From NCBI RefSeq assembly GCF_018691265.1, contig NW_024881313.1, forward strand, positions 37,379,518-37,443,517: DNA of 64,000 bases, read 5' to 3'. Made by a program: the position numbers and the translations under genes. This document shows, piece after piece, positions 22,815 through 35,293 of this stretch (positions are counted from its first letter, which is position 1; each line of letters begins with the position of its first letter). The notes under the pieces are model-generated. The model made no database searches, had not been told where the DNA came from, and worked only from the letters and a program-made list of their open reading frames with translations. Source of the stretch: Tyto alba (lineage: Eukaryota; Chordata; Aves; Strigiformes; Tytonidae).

Positions 22815-23653
22815 AATCATATTTGAGGAATATTCACTAAGAACCTTTCCACAGCTCCTTAAGTGAAAAGGTAGGGTATCAAATATTTCACCATCTGGAC
22901 TAAGTAGCCAAGAGACAGGTTAGACCTGACATATATTTAGGTCAGGACTGAATTGCTTAGACAAGGCATTTAGTGACATTTTAGGCAGCATGCTTTTTCC
23001 ACTTGGCCTTCAACAGTTGCTCCAGAAGATCACGGCTCTCCTGTGGATCCTGTCCTACCAGTTCCTAGCAGATATATCATCTGTGACAAGGTGCACCAGG
23101 AGGCTGTTTTTGGCCACTGAAGCAAGCTCTGAAGCAAGCCCTAGAATGATATTCAGCTCCAGTTTAAGAATATTAAATCTGTGTGTCTAACATAAGTGTC
23201 CAGATACAATCCAGGTGTTTAAACTCTTGCTATGGAGATCTAGCCAACCATCCATAAAGCTTACAGCATGATCCAGCTGATTAGCCAGCAGACTCGACTT
23301 TCTTGAGGAAGCTGTGCTAAGCCTCTCATCTTTGTTGATTGCACTGAGAATTTGTTCACATAGTTGAAAACAGGTTGACACCTTAATTTAGCTAAAACTG
23401 ATTCCCACCATCAGGGAAACACAACCAAAAAAATTTTGTCATCTGAATTCCAAGAGGTTTCCACTGTTTAGCTATTTAAAAACAAAATGTGTAAATTAAC
23501 TAATAAATTAACTATAAATACTAATCCTGTTGGGGTACATGAGTGAAGAATACTGTTACAGAATGTTCTTCATAAATTTTTGAATGAAAATCTGTTGGAG
23601 AAGCAATTAGAGAAATCCCTGGACTATGTTCTGCAGGAAATAAAACTAGATGT

Positions 23654-23670
23654 TTCTATGATTCTATGAT
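23654..23670 (+). repeat. CR1-type terminal octamer repeat
   Basis: TTCTATGA occurs twice in tandem, followed by T. This is the motif at the 3' end of CR1 copies. The upstream 'aaaactagatg' is compatible with a very eroded CR1 end, but no longer match could be made. Confidence 0.4.
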
Positions 23671-26300
23671 CTAAAAGGCCTTCTGGTCTTTTGATTTGTG
23701 AGTGGGAAGTTAGTGATGACATCAGTGACTTCAGTGGTAACAGATTTAAAACAATAATGAGAACTCCAGTAATTCATTGTCTAGGAATAAATAAACCCTT
23801 CACTTTTGACCACACCAATGAATCACCAGATTGCACTGGAGGTATTGTACTGTTGAAAAGGCTCCTATTTTTAGATGTGATACATAACAAATTGTGAACA
23901 TTTATTCTCATTAACAATTCTGGGCCTTCCTTTTCATGTGTGACAATTACAACAGTGACTGATGCATCAGCTCTCCAGAACTGACACCATTAGTCTCTGG
24001 GAATTGAATTAAATAGTCAGGTTTTGCAAGTGGTGCCTGGAACATGCTCCTGTTGTCCATGGAAGAGCATCAGGGCATCCTGTGACTTCTGAGAGCTAGA
24101 CAGAGAGGATCATTCATCCCAAAACTGCTGTAATTCCCAGAGTTATCTGTCTGGGATCATGTCTACTCTCTTTAAATATCCAAAACCAGGCCTTCTCTAT
24201 GACTCTTCTTTATATGTTCATGAGACATGCTTTTTAGTATACCTTTTATCATACACAGTTTTCCAAATATAAACTGATCCCCATTAGCCTACAAGGGATA
24301 CAGCATTCACATGGGTATATGGTTTTTACAGCTAAAGCTAGAACTCTGCCAACTGTTATGTTTGGCAGTGACAACCTTTGTTTACTGCCTCCCCATTTGA
24401 TGGCTCCATCCAGACCGCTGATAAGACATCAACATTTCTGAGGCTCCATAGTAGGGCTAAAACTATATTAATAATTGAGATAGACTGGAGACAATTTGCT
24501 AGCGCTGACCCTAACTGGCAGGACACAACTTCTGTCAATACCATGAAAGTCTCTTAGCTTTCAAAAGGGGATCAAGTGCCTATACTGCTCACTGGGAATT
24601 TTCCCTTCCTTGTGCTCACTTCTGGATCATGCCTGGGGATTGTTTGGGAGTATATATGTTGATTCAGGCCAAAACTATGCTAGGGACAGGGGTTACACTT
24701 AACATATAGGTGATTGCAAGGTGGTGTCTTGGTCACCGCCCTGGCTGTTCAGTTTATTGTTACGGATATGGTCTAGCAGTCTGTAGTCCTCTCAAAGACT
24801 TTTAGAGAATTATAAGCAGACTAAATCTAAGGCTTTTGCCAGAAGTTTGCAATATGACGAGGAATTTTGGAGATATTGTGTATTTCTATAAATGGATATA
24901 TGAAGACAGCCATGTCTTCAGATCATGATTTATTCACTGGAGACAGTAGCTAGAATGAGGGTACTGCTTGAAGACTGGTTGTCAATTAGGAGAGTTGAAT
25001 AAACTTTCTGACATCCTTTTTATCTTCTGAATGAAAAAAGAGACTGATCCCCTGGGACATAAACAAGCCCATTGTTCAGTTTATGAATTTTTATTTATAC
25101 AGTTTTTTATAAGTTTTAATAATCTTTTATTTATGCTCCTCTGCCTCAAATATTTTTCTTGAAGCTTTGCATTCAGATTGAAATAATCCCATTTTTCTCT
25201 TATCTGAAAGACTTGTCTTAAGAGTGGCTTCAGGGTGCCTGGAGAGATATAAGAATTGCACTCTCAGGATGATAATGATGTAAAACTTGTGCAAATGCAC
25301 TGTCACAGTGTGCAGCACTCCAGTACATGTCTGAGGTAGCAAAAGACTGTCAGTTGATCCTTTATACTTCAAGGGCTGGATTGGTAGCTATAATGGGGGG
25401 CTACTATCTGAAGAAGAAAAGAAAGTCTTAAATAATTGTTCATCAGCATATTCTTGGTGTGCAACTGTATAATCGTAAGAGTATATGAACCCTGAAGTCT
25501 TCTGGAAATTGTGGTATCTGAGACAAAGAAGACATAATATAATACATCCTGATCCTGAACAGAGGCCAAAGGTTATAACAAGTGGAAACGTGAAACAAGG
25601 TGAATGTCAGGTTTTAAAAATAAATATTTAATAAGCCTTCTAACCAATGCTTTCATTAGAGTATCACATTATATCTGAATTACAGAAAGTTCATTAAGAA
25701 TAAACATTTCCTGGTTTTGGTAGCCCCTGTTCTCATTTCATAACCATCTACTTACAACATGCTTAGCAGATGTGTACCTGTAGCAGATGTTTACAAGCTG
25801 TCTGTAATTATTTTCCATGTTCTGTAGCCTTTGAATATTAATATGTCTTTAATCTCAGTGATCTATTCTGACAATTGGCCCTCTTGCCAAATTCCAGCAG
25901 TCTTCTTTTTTCAACCGTGACAAAGGTCTTGTCTTCCCATAGCATATTTCTTATTTCCTCTCTTTGGTGGGATGTCTTTGCTAAATTGATAGTCATCCAT
26001 CATCCTTCTATTTTATTCGATATCACCTGTTTATGCATCTGCTATATAGAAGGTTTGTTGTTTGTGAATGTCCATTTTCCTGTAATGTGGCAAAGTAATT
26101 TGTAGCTCTCCCTTGAGTCATTGATTATGATTTCTAACACCATCTTCACCTCTTCTCTAATGTTTCTAATAAGAGTTACTACAGTTAACAAAAAAGCTTT
26201 CTCTTCTGAAAGGTATCATCAAATTTATAAAAGCTGTTACTGTGAGATATATTCATATGCCTGCACTTGTCCCAACTAAAGATCTTCTGAAAAACAAAAG

Positions 26301-26341
26301 AAAACAAACAAAAACAAAACAAACAAAAAAAAAAAAAAAAA
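26301..26341 (+). repeat. A-rich (AAAAC)n tract ending in A17
   Basis: Units of AAAC/AAAAC lead into a 17-A run at 26325-26341. No retroelement body could be recognised upstream, so a poly-A tail origin is unproven. Confidence 0.85.
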
Positions 26342-26712
26342 CCACAAGCAGAAGAAAGATTCAAGGCAAGCAATATCTTTTCTTCTGCATTTGTCAATAT
26401 TTCAGTTTCAAAAAAGAGGAAAGCCTTTTTTACTTTGTCTTTAGCTACAAGTAGATATGATGAAATAGTTCTACTTAAGCATTTAGTCAAGCCATTATCT
26501 TCTGAAAAGTGGACTACTTTTTGTCATCATAATCCTCAGAGTGTAAAATTTTTAAATCCATTGCTAGTGACACTGTAGAGCTTTTAGCAGGGTTGTTTTT
26601 GCAAAGCAATAAGAATGGTCTCTTGTAATCCCATTGTTTCTTATTTTCAGCACATACAGATCAGCTGTTTTCCAGGATATTTCAGTTCTTCTCTGGTCAT
26701 TTAAGAGATCCC

Positions 26713-26719
<7 letters not shown>

Positions 26720-26746
<27 letters not shown>
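26720..26746 (+). repeat. A27 homopolymer
   Basis: Twenty-seven consecutive A bases after 'cccttcttt'. No adjacent retroelement was recognised. Confidence 0.95.
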
Positions 26747-26749
<3 letters not shown>

Positions 26750-26833
26750 TTAAGTCTCACTGGGAAAAAGCGAGCAAGAAAAATAAATAAAATTTATTTA
26801 AAACTTCAAAATTGCTTTTTTTTTTTCTTTCAG

Positions 26834-26857
26834 TTGGAGTAGTATACACAGGAGGCT
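26834..26857 (+). other. Micro-exon candidate, 24 nt
   Basis: A T-rich tract ending 'tttctttcag' (to 26833) is followed 24 nt later by a canonical donor GTAAGT at 26858. The 24 nt are open when entered in phase 2 (giving W-S-S-I-H-R-R) and leave in phase 2, the same phase as the donor at 15141. One other frame is also open. Acceptor-donor pairs this close also arise by chance, so this is a suggestion only. Confidence 0.2.
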
Positions 26858-27476
26858 GTAAGTAGTGGGCACCACTTTAGACTTCCAATCTCATCAATCA
26901 CTTCCTTAAATATCTTCTCTGCTGCTACTCAAGATTTGTGGCAGCTTAAAAATACCTTCTGATGGATATATACCTGTCTATAAAGACAACTGAGCAGTGA
27001 AATACTCACATCTTATATTTCATCTTATTAATTATCATGATAGCACTCTTTTCTGCCTGGAAGAGTGTTCCTTAGCCTTTAAATAATATGGATTAGTGCA
27101 GCTCTTAGGACCTCCTTTTATTACCTAAAAAATGTGGAAGGGTAGATAAAGGGGGTCTCAATTCCCGATTCAATTTCCTAATGACTGGGCAGTAGAAGTG
27201 GTTTTTAGTTTAACTCTTGTGTTCGTATATCTAAATGCTTTACAAGAAGGTTATAAAGCTGTGGGATTTGCATCATACCTAAAATCCAAGAACTGTGACA
27301 TGTAAGAAAAAACTTTTGTAGATTTCTCTCTCTGTAGTTCCAGAATGTCAATTTTTCCTTCCTTTTCTGTAGAAAAAGTGTATTCCAGGCTGTGGTAATA
27401 TTCACCAAGTTCTAGGAATACAGTGTGTATTGGTAAACAATAGGTAAAAAACTGCTTGTGATTTTTTTTTTTTCTT

Positions 27477-27568
27477 TTTTTTGCTTACTACTTGTATCTC
27501 TACTTGTTGGCCAATAGGCAGGAAGAATTGTTTTCTCTATTTTTTGCTTACTGCTTTTATCCCTACTT
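27477..27568 (+). repeat. Spaced 29-bp direct repeat
   Basis: 27477-27505 and 27540-27568 share 26 of 29 bases: both start T6-GCTTACT and end CTACTT. They are separated by 34 bp. Probably a local duplication. Confidence 0.8.
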
Positions 27569-30500
27569 CTTTCTGTTACCTTTAGCTCTCTGGGGAGTCC
27601 TAGTAAGACTGCATGCTGCTCTGACCGTGTTCACATGCAGCATTGTTGTTTGTTCAGCAGTTTGCTCTCGGGCAGGGCACACAGTAATGGCAGCACGCTT
27701 TCAATCACTGCAGGAAGACTTCACTAAAATCAAGGGGTCAGATACTTTTATGTTTTCAGAAACATTATCTATAACCCTTAGAGAGCCCACTTAAATCTTG
27801 TGTGTACATGATTCAGCAAATGATGGTACATGGACAACCATAAAGGAAGACTGAATAATTCTTCCGTTGCTGCACATATGCTCATATATTAAGGTAACTG
27901 TACAACTATCTCTTCCAGACCAGAACTGGCCTGTATCTGGCCAGTGATGTGCTCATTAGCATGAGCTCATGTCTGCCCTGATCTGTACTCCCACTATTGC
28001 TGTTGCTAAATTGTCAAATCTGGTCCTAATTTCTAGCATTGATATTGAACATTCTGCCATTATTTCTGAAGTTTATTTTTGGAGCTGGCCTAGACCACAG
28101 GCTATGAGTATAAATGTACCTTCCCTTCTGCAATGTTTCCAAGCTGTTGTGCAATGAGATGCTTCTGACGGATACAAGCTAAAAGGGAATGTAAAAAAAG
28201 ACATATAAAAAAGAGAAGGGAAGACAAGGCAAGGAGAGGCAAGGGGAAGGCAAGAAGACAAACAGAAAAGGGAAAGGCAAATTATGAATATAGATCTTGG
28301 AATCGTCCATAGCCAGAGGGAATCCACTTAAAGCATGTCAATATGTTTAATAGCCTGTAGAATTTGGCCCTTGATCCTCTGCCTGCACAGTGATCCCCAC
28401 TACAGGAATCTTATTACCCACTACTAGAAATCAGATTTCTGGTGAAAGTATGGAAGACTGTCTAAAATAACGCCAACAAGGAAAGGTTCTGATAAGCATT
28501 TTCATGTTTTTTTATTTATCCCGAGAACTGAGAAAAAAAAATAAAACCATCACAGAACTACTACCTTTTCCAACTCACTTTTCTCTTGAAAATGGGAAGA
28601 AAGGACAATGAGAAGACTGAGCACAATATGGAATAAGAACACTTGCTGAAAGTAGGGAGACTCTGTGAACAGTATGTCTCTTTTTTAAAGGTAGAATCAA
28701 ATATATGGTTATGTATATTATTGTGTGTTTTAGTAGCACAAGAACTAATTTAACAGAAAGTATCATTTTCTTTCCAGGCACAGCCCTTTATTTTCAAAGA
28801 TCTGAAAAAAAATCTTGCAGGTTGTTCATATATATATGTAGGTGTTTTGGAGAGATAATGTGAATGCCCTAGTCATTTATTTTCTACAAGTAGAAATGCC
28901 AGTGATGTAGGAAGCAGAATTAATTCCTCTCAAGTTGCACTGAAGCAGACCAGGTAGGTGTCAGTGGATCCTGCAATATTTAACTCTTCCTACTGAGGTT
29001 TTGGTTTTGCTGATTTTTGTGGAGCGTAGTTTGGCCATCAGTAAGGTGAAACTTTTGGCAATAATTGAGGCTTCAGTCTTATTGCTGGAAAATAAAATAA
29101 AATAAAATACATGGAGGAAAATTGCTTGGTTTATCCTTATAGGAATGCTGTATTTTTGAGAGAGAGCTAGGAATAATAAAAAAACCCCCAAGTTTCTCAC
29201 CTACCAGAACATTTTGTTAAAGCTGCAAGAAAATGCACCCTTCTTGTGTGTGTGTGTTTGTTCCTTATTTGCCAGCTCCACGGTTAAGAGTGGGGCTGAA
29301 GAAAGTATTTTAATTTATTTTCTTTCTAAGGTCTATAGCTTACCAGATATTTTACCTGGTTTGAGCTGAAGTACGACAGCTTAGCTCCCAAAATTAGTTG
29401 TGGTGGTGAAGAACTGTTATAACATCAATATCAAATATTAATAGACATAAACTCTTTCCCCAGCAGGAAGTGAAATCTCATAACGGAGCTGGAATGAAAT
29501 GATCTTCACAATGGATGTGAACCCAGGACCTGGCCATTAAACACCACTGAACTTTTCATAAGACTTTTTTTTCTGTTACCACCTTGTGTTATTTAACCAC
29601 CATTTGCATTTTAAGTCTCTTTGGTATCTTAAAATAGGGTAATTAACCTGATTTTTCTAGCTAAATTCAGTGGAGGTAATTAAATTTTGCATATCCAAAT
29701 TTTCCCCATACCATTAATTAGAGAAGTTTTGCATTTGTTGCCTGTGCTACTGATGGAGTGTAAAGAGTATGTTGTAAAAATCTTGTGGTGGTTTAGCATT
29801 GAGGTATTGTTTTTAATACAGCTTCTGAACAAACTGAGTTCAGCTAATGTATATCAACTGATGTTCTCACATTAACCTTATGAAGCAATAAAGATACACT
29901 GAATAATTTATATGCAGATGTAGATTGCACAGCTCTATTTGAGCCAAATGCGTTGAACGTGGGAATAACTATAGCAAGGTCATTCAATGATGTTCAAAGG
30001 AATTCTGAAAAAACAATAACATCTCTCTTAGGATCTGGCATAGTTGCTCAGTTCAAATACTGAAATAATGAGGGGCAGGAGGGGGAAGAAACCATTCATG
30101 AATACATGGCAGTCTTCTAGAAAGTGGTTGTGAGTAACTGAGCATACACTAAATCATACATATACAAGGAGTTTCTTAGTCAAAGACCTAGATATTTGCT
30201 GTCAAATTTCAATCAGCAATCTTTAAGTAGATTCCTTTGTGTAAATTTCATTTTAAAATAACTTGCCATAACAAACTAAGAATATGCATATGTTTAACAA
30301 AGAATTACTGTAACTTTCAAAAAGTACCCAAATACTTTATTTCCAGTATTTCATGATAGTGGAGAGCATTTGGGTATCATGACACTGGCTTAGTATCTGG
30401 TAAAGGGAAAAAAAGACTATTCAATGTTCTTCATCATCCTATGAATTGAACAGATTTTTCTTTTCTTTGTGGATTTTATTGGCCTTCTCAGAGGTGGAGA

Positions 30501-31802
30501 ATATAAAATCTAGAAGAAATTAATGTTCCATTCCAAAACAATATTATTTTTTACAGAAAAAAAACAATGATTAATGAATTAAAAAAGATGTAGAAAAATA
30601 AGTTGATTGTGCATCTCAGGGATAATCAGTCAGTTATAGCAATTTGGTCTTGTTTGATTATGTTTAGAGAGCTCCTTAAAGGCTTTTGTTGCTTTGTTTT
30701 TTCCTTGTTCATTTGTAAAAACAGGAATGTTGAAATTGTTAATTCTGTTTCGCCTTTTTCCCACAGCTGAAAAATAAAAAAAAAGAAAAGGCTTAAAAGA
30801 CCATCTGTCATAACTGAATCAAAGAAAGACAATTTCATTGAGCCTCTGGTCATCATGAATTCTTTCGAGTTAGATATCACCTCCACATAAGGACACATCC
30901 TTTGTGTCACTTCAGTGAAATTATGCCAGGGGTTAATGAAGTCCACTCAATAAAAGTCTGGCATCTCAAGATGCACTATATGCCTGTGTTTGTGCAACTG
31001 AAACAAATTGTAAAACCCAAACCTTTAGAAGTATTTAGATCCTTAACTCTTGGGAGCAAACTTAATAAATTATTTAGATGCTTAAAGGTATAACAGTGCA
31101 ATTTTAAATGCTCTATCATATCCAGACTGGATACAATAGTTGCCTCTGCAGAAGGCTATGGGTCTTTTGTACCATACTGATAAGTTTTGGGAAGTCTTAC
31201 TGTCTCTGGGAGTCAGAACTGATAATAGTTGTTGTCAATGCCCAGGTAGCTAAATCCACATCCTAGGATTGAATTCTTCCTACATAAGTTTAGATTTCTA
31301 TATTGTTTATTATGTATATAAGTTCTTATATATGAGCTGAGTTCACCATATAGTTCCCATTGCTGTTAGTGGACATGTGGAACTAGTCTCAGTTACTCAG
31401 GTGTACAGATATTTAAGTTGGCATAGGTCAACCTGCCAGGTGCTGGTTTAGCAGGGGTGTCCTGTGGATCCAGTGCTATACCTGGAAGATGCCCCAGATA
31501 CCTCAGGGCAACTTCATCAGCACTAGATGGTTACAGTATGGTAAACTTGAACAGAGCCGATAAATTTTACTGTCCTTAACAGAAGCTGACTCTCAGCCTT
31601 ACATTTACATGCCTGCATTTGGGTGTGATTCCTGCCCTTGTCCTGCAAACACTTAAATTTGTGTAAAGTGAGTCCCACCCAAACACCTTGGCAGTGAGTC
31701 CTACCTGTAAACACCTTGTAATAACTGGACCTAAGTGACATATCTGCAAGTCAACATAATTATCTGTCACAGAGCAGGGAAGTACATCTAAATGCCATAG
31801 CC

Positions 31803-31875
31803 AATACTTAAAGTGTTGGATTAGATTTTTTTTTTTTCTAATACTTAAAGTGTTGGATTAGATTTTTTTTTTCCT
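31803..31875 (+). repeat. Two-copy tandem duplication, period 37 bp
   Basis: The unit 'aatacttaaagtgttgga' plus 'ttagat' and a T-run occurs at 31803-31839 and again at 31840-31875. The non-homopolymer part is identical in both copies; only the T-run length and the last bases differ, pointing to a recent duplication or an assembly artefact at the T-runs. Confidence 0.9.
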
Positions 31876-32051
31876 AACTCCCGCATTGCTGATTCCTTTC
31901 TGAGATAATTACTCACAGTATCAGATACAGATGACAGAGGTCAGTTTTTCTCAATTAATCCTTGTCTTGGCCAGTTGCATAAATATATCCAGGTTTTAAT
32001 GGGAAAGTTGACATGTCAAGCTTAAACACATCCTCCTAAATTCATTTCACT

Positions 32052-32053
<2 letters not shown>

Positions 32054-32091
<38 letters not shown>
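32054..32091 (+). repeat. T38 homopolymer
   Basis: Thirty-eight consecutive T bases. It may be a minus-strand poly-A tail, but the sequence to the left of it shows no recognisable element. Confidence 0.95.
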
Positions 32092-32094
<3 letters not shown>

Positions 32095-32507
32095 GGACCT
32101 GGCAAAATAAGACTTGTTTGAAGAATCTATTTTCCAAAATTTTCAGAAGTGGCTTGAAAGAACTCCCACTTTCTTTTTTTTCCTGCTTATTCTACGTTTA
32201 GATTAAGTCATTAGCTATGGCTAACACTACATTAAAGATACAATAGTAGAGCAAAAATTGGGTTACTATTATGCTATTTTACACTGTTTATGTGATATTA
32301 TCCTTTATTCAGCCATATGATGGTGTAAAATATGGATTTTTTTCCCCCTTTCCATTGCATTAACAGATTTGTATGTTTATTCTTTTCTGATTTGCGTCAG
32401 CTGGTAAACAACTGCCATCCTCAAATAACCTATTTAAAGTGCTTTTAGCAGAAATGTTTGAAGCTTGTTTGTCTCAGCAATAACCATGCACTACATATGG
32501 ATGAAAA

Positions 32508-32527
32508 ATATATATATATATATATAT
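32508..32527. repeat. (AT)10 microsatellite
   Basis: Twenty bases of perfect AT dinucleotide repeat. Confidence 0.95.
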
Positions 32528-33048
32528 TTTTGACAACTTCTTGATAAACTTAACTATTTCTCTTAATTTATTCAGACAGATAATGTTGTAAAATTGCAGA
32601 TTATGAAAAGCCTTCTTACAGAGCCTGTAAAATTTAAAAAAATAAATAAATAAAGTAGCTCTTTCCAAAATCATACAAAGACTTCTTCATGGATATTCTA
32701 CTAGAAAACTGTGAAGATGCTCTCTTTGGTTAAACATGTCCAGTGTTCTCCATAATCTTTGGCTCTGTACTATCTTTCTGTAGTATAGTTACTTTTAGGC
32801 TACTATGCTTGTTTTTGTGAATTAGATGATACCATGAGATCAGTTAAAAGAGTGATACCTCCAGTGTCTCCTTTGCATCTTCCCTGTGTGAGGTGGGAGA
32901 ATTGTTCTTCTAAGATCATAAGAGAATCTCAGACTCCTAAAAGAAATTGAACTGATTCATCAGAAGTATTTTGAGAGGTTAAACTACAGCTCATAAGGCA
33001 GGTGTCCTAGAATGAAAAAAAGATATAAAAAGAATAAATATTTGCATG

Positions 33049-33136
33049 TTGTTTTGTGTTTGTTTTTTTTTTTTGTTTGTTTTGTTTTGTTTGTTTGTTT
33101 GTTTTTTGTTTGTTTGTTTTGTTGTTTTTGTTTTTT
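33049..33136 (+). repeat. T/G simple repeat, (TTTG)n-like
   Basis: An almost pure T and G tract with GTTT, GTTTT and longer T-runs. It ends about 60 bp before the large CR1 copy. The plus-strand frame across it (33012-33290) reads phenylalanine/cysteine-rich low complexity and then enters CR1. Confidence 0.9.
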
Positions 33137-33198
33137 CCCAAAATCCTTTTTCCACCCTTTTATTAAAACTATGAAACTTATTGTCTGTGTTTTAAAAA

Positions 33199-35293
33199 AG
33201 AGAACAGCAGACTTTGGCCTCCTCAGGGATCTGCTTGGCAGAGTAGCATGGGATAAAGCCCTGGAGGGAAGAGGAACCCAGGAAAGCTAGTTAATATTCA
33301 AGGATTGCCTCCTTCAAGGTCAGGAGCGATGCATCCTGACAAAGAGGAAGTCAGGTGGGAGTGACAGGAGGCCTGCGTGGGTGAACAAGGAGCTCCTTGA
33401 CAAACTCAGACACCAAAAGGAAGCCTGCAGAGGGTGGAAGCAAAGACAGGTAGTCTGGGAGGAATACAGAGAAACTGTCTGAGCAGCCAGGGATCAGGTT
33501 AGGAAGGCCAAAGCCCTGATCTAGTCAAACCTGTCCAGAGACCTCAAGGACAAGAAAAGCTTCTTTGGTACATCGGTCATTAAAGGAAGACTAGGGAAAA
33601 TGCAGACCCTCTCTGGAAGGATACAGCAGGCCTGCTTACCTGTGATATGGAGAAGGATGAGGTACTCAGAGACTTTTTTTAACTCAGGCTTCACCAGCAA
33701 TTGGTCAAGCCAAAACGCCCAAGATGCAGAAGGTAAAGGCAGGGACTGTGAGAATGAACTGGCCACTGTATAGGAAGATCAGATTCAAGACCACCTAAAG
33801 AACCTGAAGATGCACAAGCCCATGGGACCTGATGAGATGCATCCACGTGTCTTGAGAGAACTGGAGGATTAAATGGCTAAGCCATGACCCATCGTATTTG
33901 AGAAGCTGTGGCAGTCCGGTGACGTTACTGCTGACTGGAAAAGGGGAAAGATAACCCCTATTTTTAAAAAGGGAAAAAAAGAAGATCTGGGGAACTGCAG
34001 GCCAGTTGGTCTCACCTCTGTGCGCACCGAGATCATGGAGCAGATCCTCCTGGAAACTATGCTAGGACACATGGAAAACAAGGAGGTGATTGGTGACAGC
34101 CAACATGGGCTTCACTAAGGGCAAATCCTGCCTGAAAAATTTGTTGGCCTTCTACAACAGGGTTACAGTGTTGGTGGATAAGGGAAGAGCAATTAACGTC
34201 ACCTACCTGGACTTGTGCAAATGTTTTGACACTGTCCCACATGACATCCTTGTCTTTAAACTGGACAGACATGGATTTGACAGATGAACCACTTAGTGGA
34301 TAAGGAATTGACTGGATGATTGCACTCAAAGTGTTGTGGTCAGTGTCTTGCTGTCCAAGTATAGAGCAGTGGCATTCCTCAGAGGTCGGTGTTGGGACCA
34401 GCACTGTTTAACATCTTTGATGGCAAGAACACCAAGCTGTGAGGTCTGATTGACATGATGGAGGGAAGGGATGTCATCCAGAGGCACTTTGGAAGGCTGG
34501 AAATGTGGGCCTCTGCAAGCCTCGTGAAGTTCAGCAAGGCCAAGGGCAAGGTCCTGCACATAGATTGGGGCAATCCCAAACACTAATACAGGCTGGGCAA
34601 TGAGTGGATTGAGAGCAGCCCTGAAGAGAAGGACTTCAGAGTAGTAGTGGATGAAAAACTGACTATGAGCGATCAGTGTGCACTCACAGACCAGAAGACC
34701 AACGATACTGTTGGCTGCATCAAGGGAAGTGTGGCCAGCAGGTCGAGCTAGGGGATTATGCCCCTCTACTCTGCTCTCATGAGATTCCACCTGCAGTACT
34801 GTGTCCAACATCAGAAGGACACAGACCTGCTCAAGTGGGTCCAGAGGAGGCCATGAAGATCTTCAGGGGACTGGAGCATCCCCCATATGAAGCCAGGCTG
34901 AGACTTCAGCCTGGAGAAGAGAAGGCTCTGGGGAGACCTTGTAGCAGCCTTTGAGTACTTAAAGGGGACTCCAGCAAAGATGGGGAGGGACTCTTTATCA
35001 GGGTGTGTAGAGATAGGACAAGGGGTAACGATTTTAAACTGAAAGAGGGTAGATTTAGATTAAATATAAGGAAGGAATTATTTCCTGTGAGGGTGATGAG
35101 ACACAGGAACAGGTCGCCCAGAGAAGCTGTGGCTGCCCCCTCCCTGGAAGGGTTCAAGGCCAGCTTGGACGGAGCTGGGAGCACCCTGGGCCAGGGGAAG
35201 GTGTCCCTGCTTATGGCAGAGGGGGCTGGAGCTGGATGATCTTTAAGGTCCTTTCTAACCCAAAGCACTCTGTAATTCAATAGTTCTATGAAA
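33199..35293 (+). mobile_element. CR1 LINE, about 2.1 kb, covering the end of the endonuclease through the reverse transcriptase and 3' end; decayed
   Basis: The longest retrotransposon in the window. It starts with the linker after the endonuclease domain ('LLGRVAWDKALEGRG', 33227-33271) and continues through the reverse transcriptase: '[10 protein letters not shown]' and '[16 protein letters not shown]' (34108-34250) correspond to the conserved fingers/palm region with the first catalytic aspartate. The later part of ORF2 ('EGRFRLNIRKELFPVRV') and a CR1 3' tail ending near 'agttctatgaaag' follow. The reading frame is broken by several stops and shifts (for example 33288, 34285, 34441). The palm box with paired aspartates expected soon after 'NIF' is missing: the sequence passes from 'aacatcttt' to 'ggcaagaacaccaagctg', so about 15 codons and the Asp-Asp pair are lost. 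It cannot code for an active enzyme. Confidence 0.95.

Larger units (their letters stand above)
22815..33048. other. Non-coding stretch with simple repeats, probable intron or intergenic DNA
   Basis: No complete gene is recognised over about 10 kb. It contains a CR1-type tail motif (23654-23670), A-rich tracts (26301-26341, 26720-26746), a 24-nt micro-exon candidate (26834-26857), a spaced direct repeat (27477-27568), a purine-rich patch around 28180-28280, a tandem duplication (31803-31875), T38 (32054-32091) and (AT)10 (32508-32527). Open frames here carry no recognisable domain. Confidence 0.5.

Noticed and set aside
26301..26746. A-rich tracts as tails of processed pseudogenes
   Set aside because: No gene-like or retroelement body could be recognised upstream of either tract.
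34057..34811. 161- and 115-codon minus-strand frames
   Set aside because: Antisense shadows of the CR1 reverse transcriptase region.
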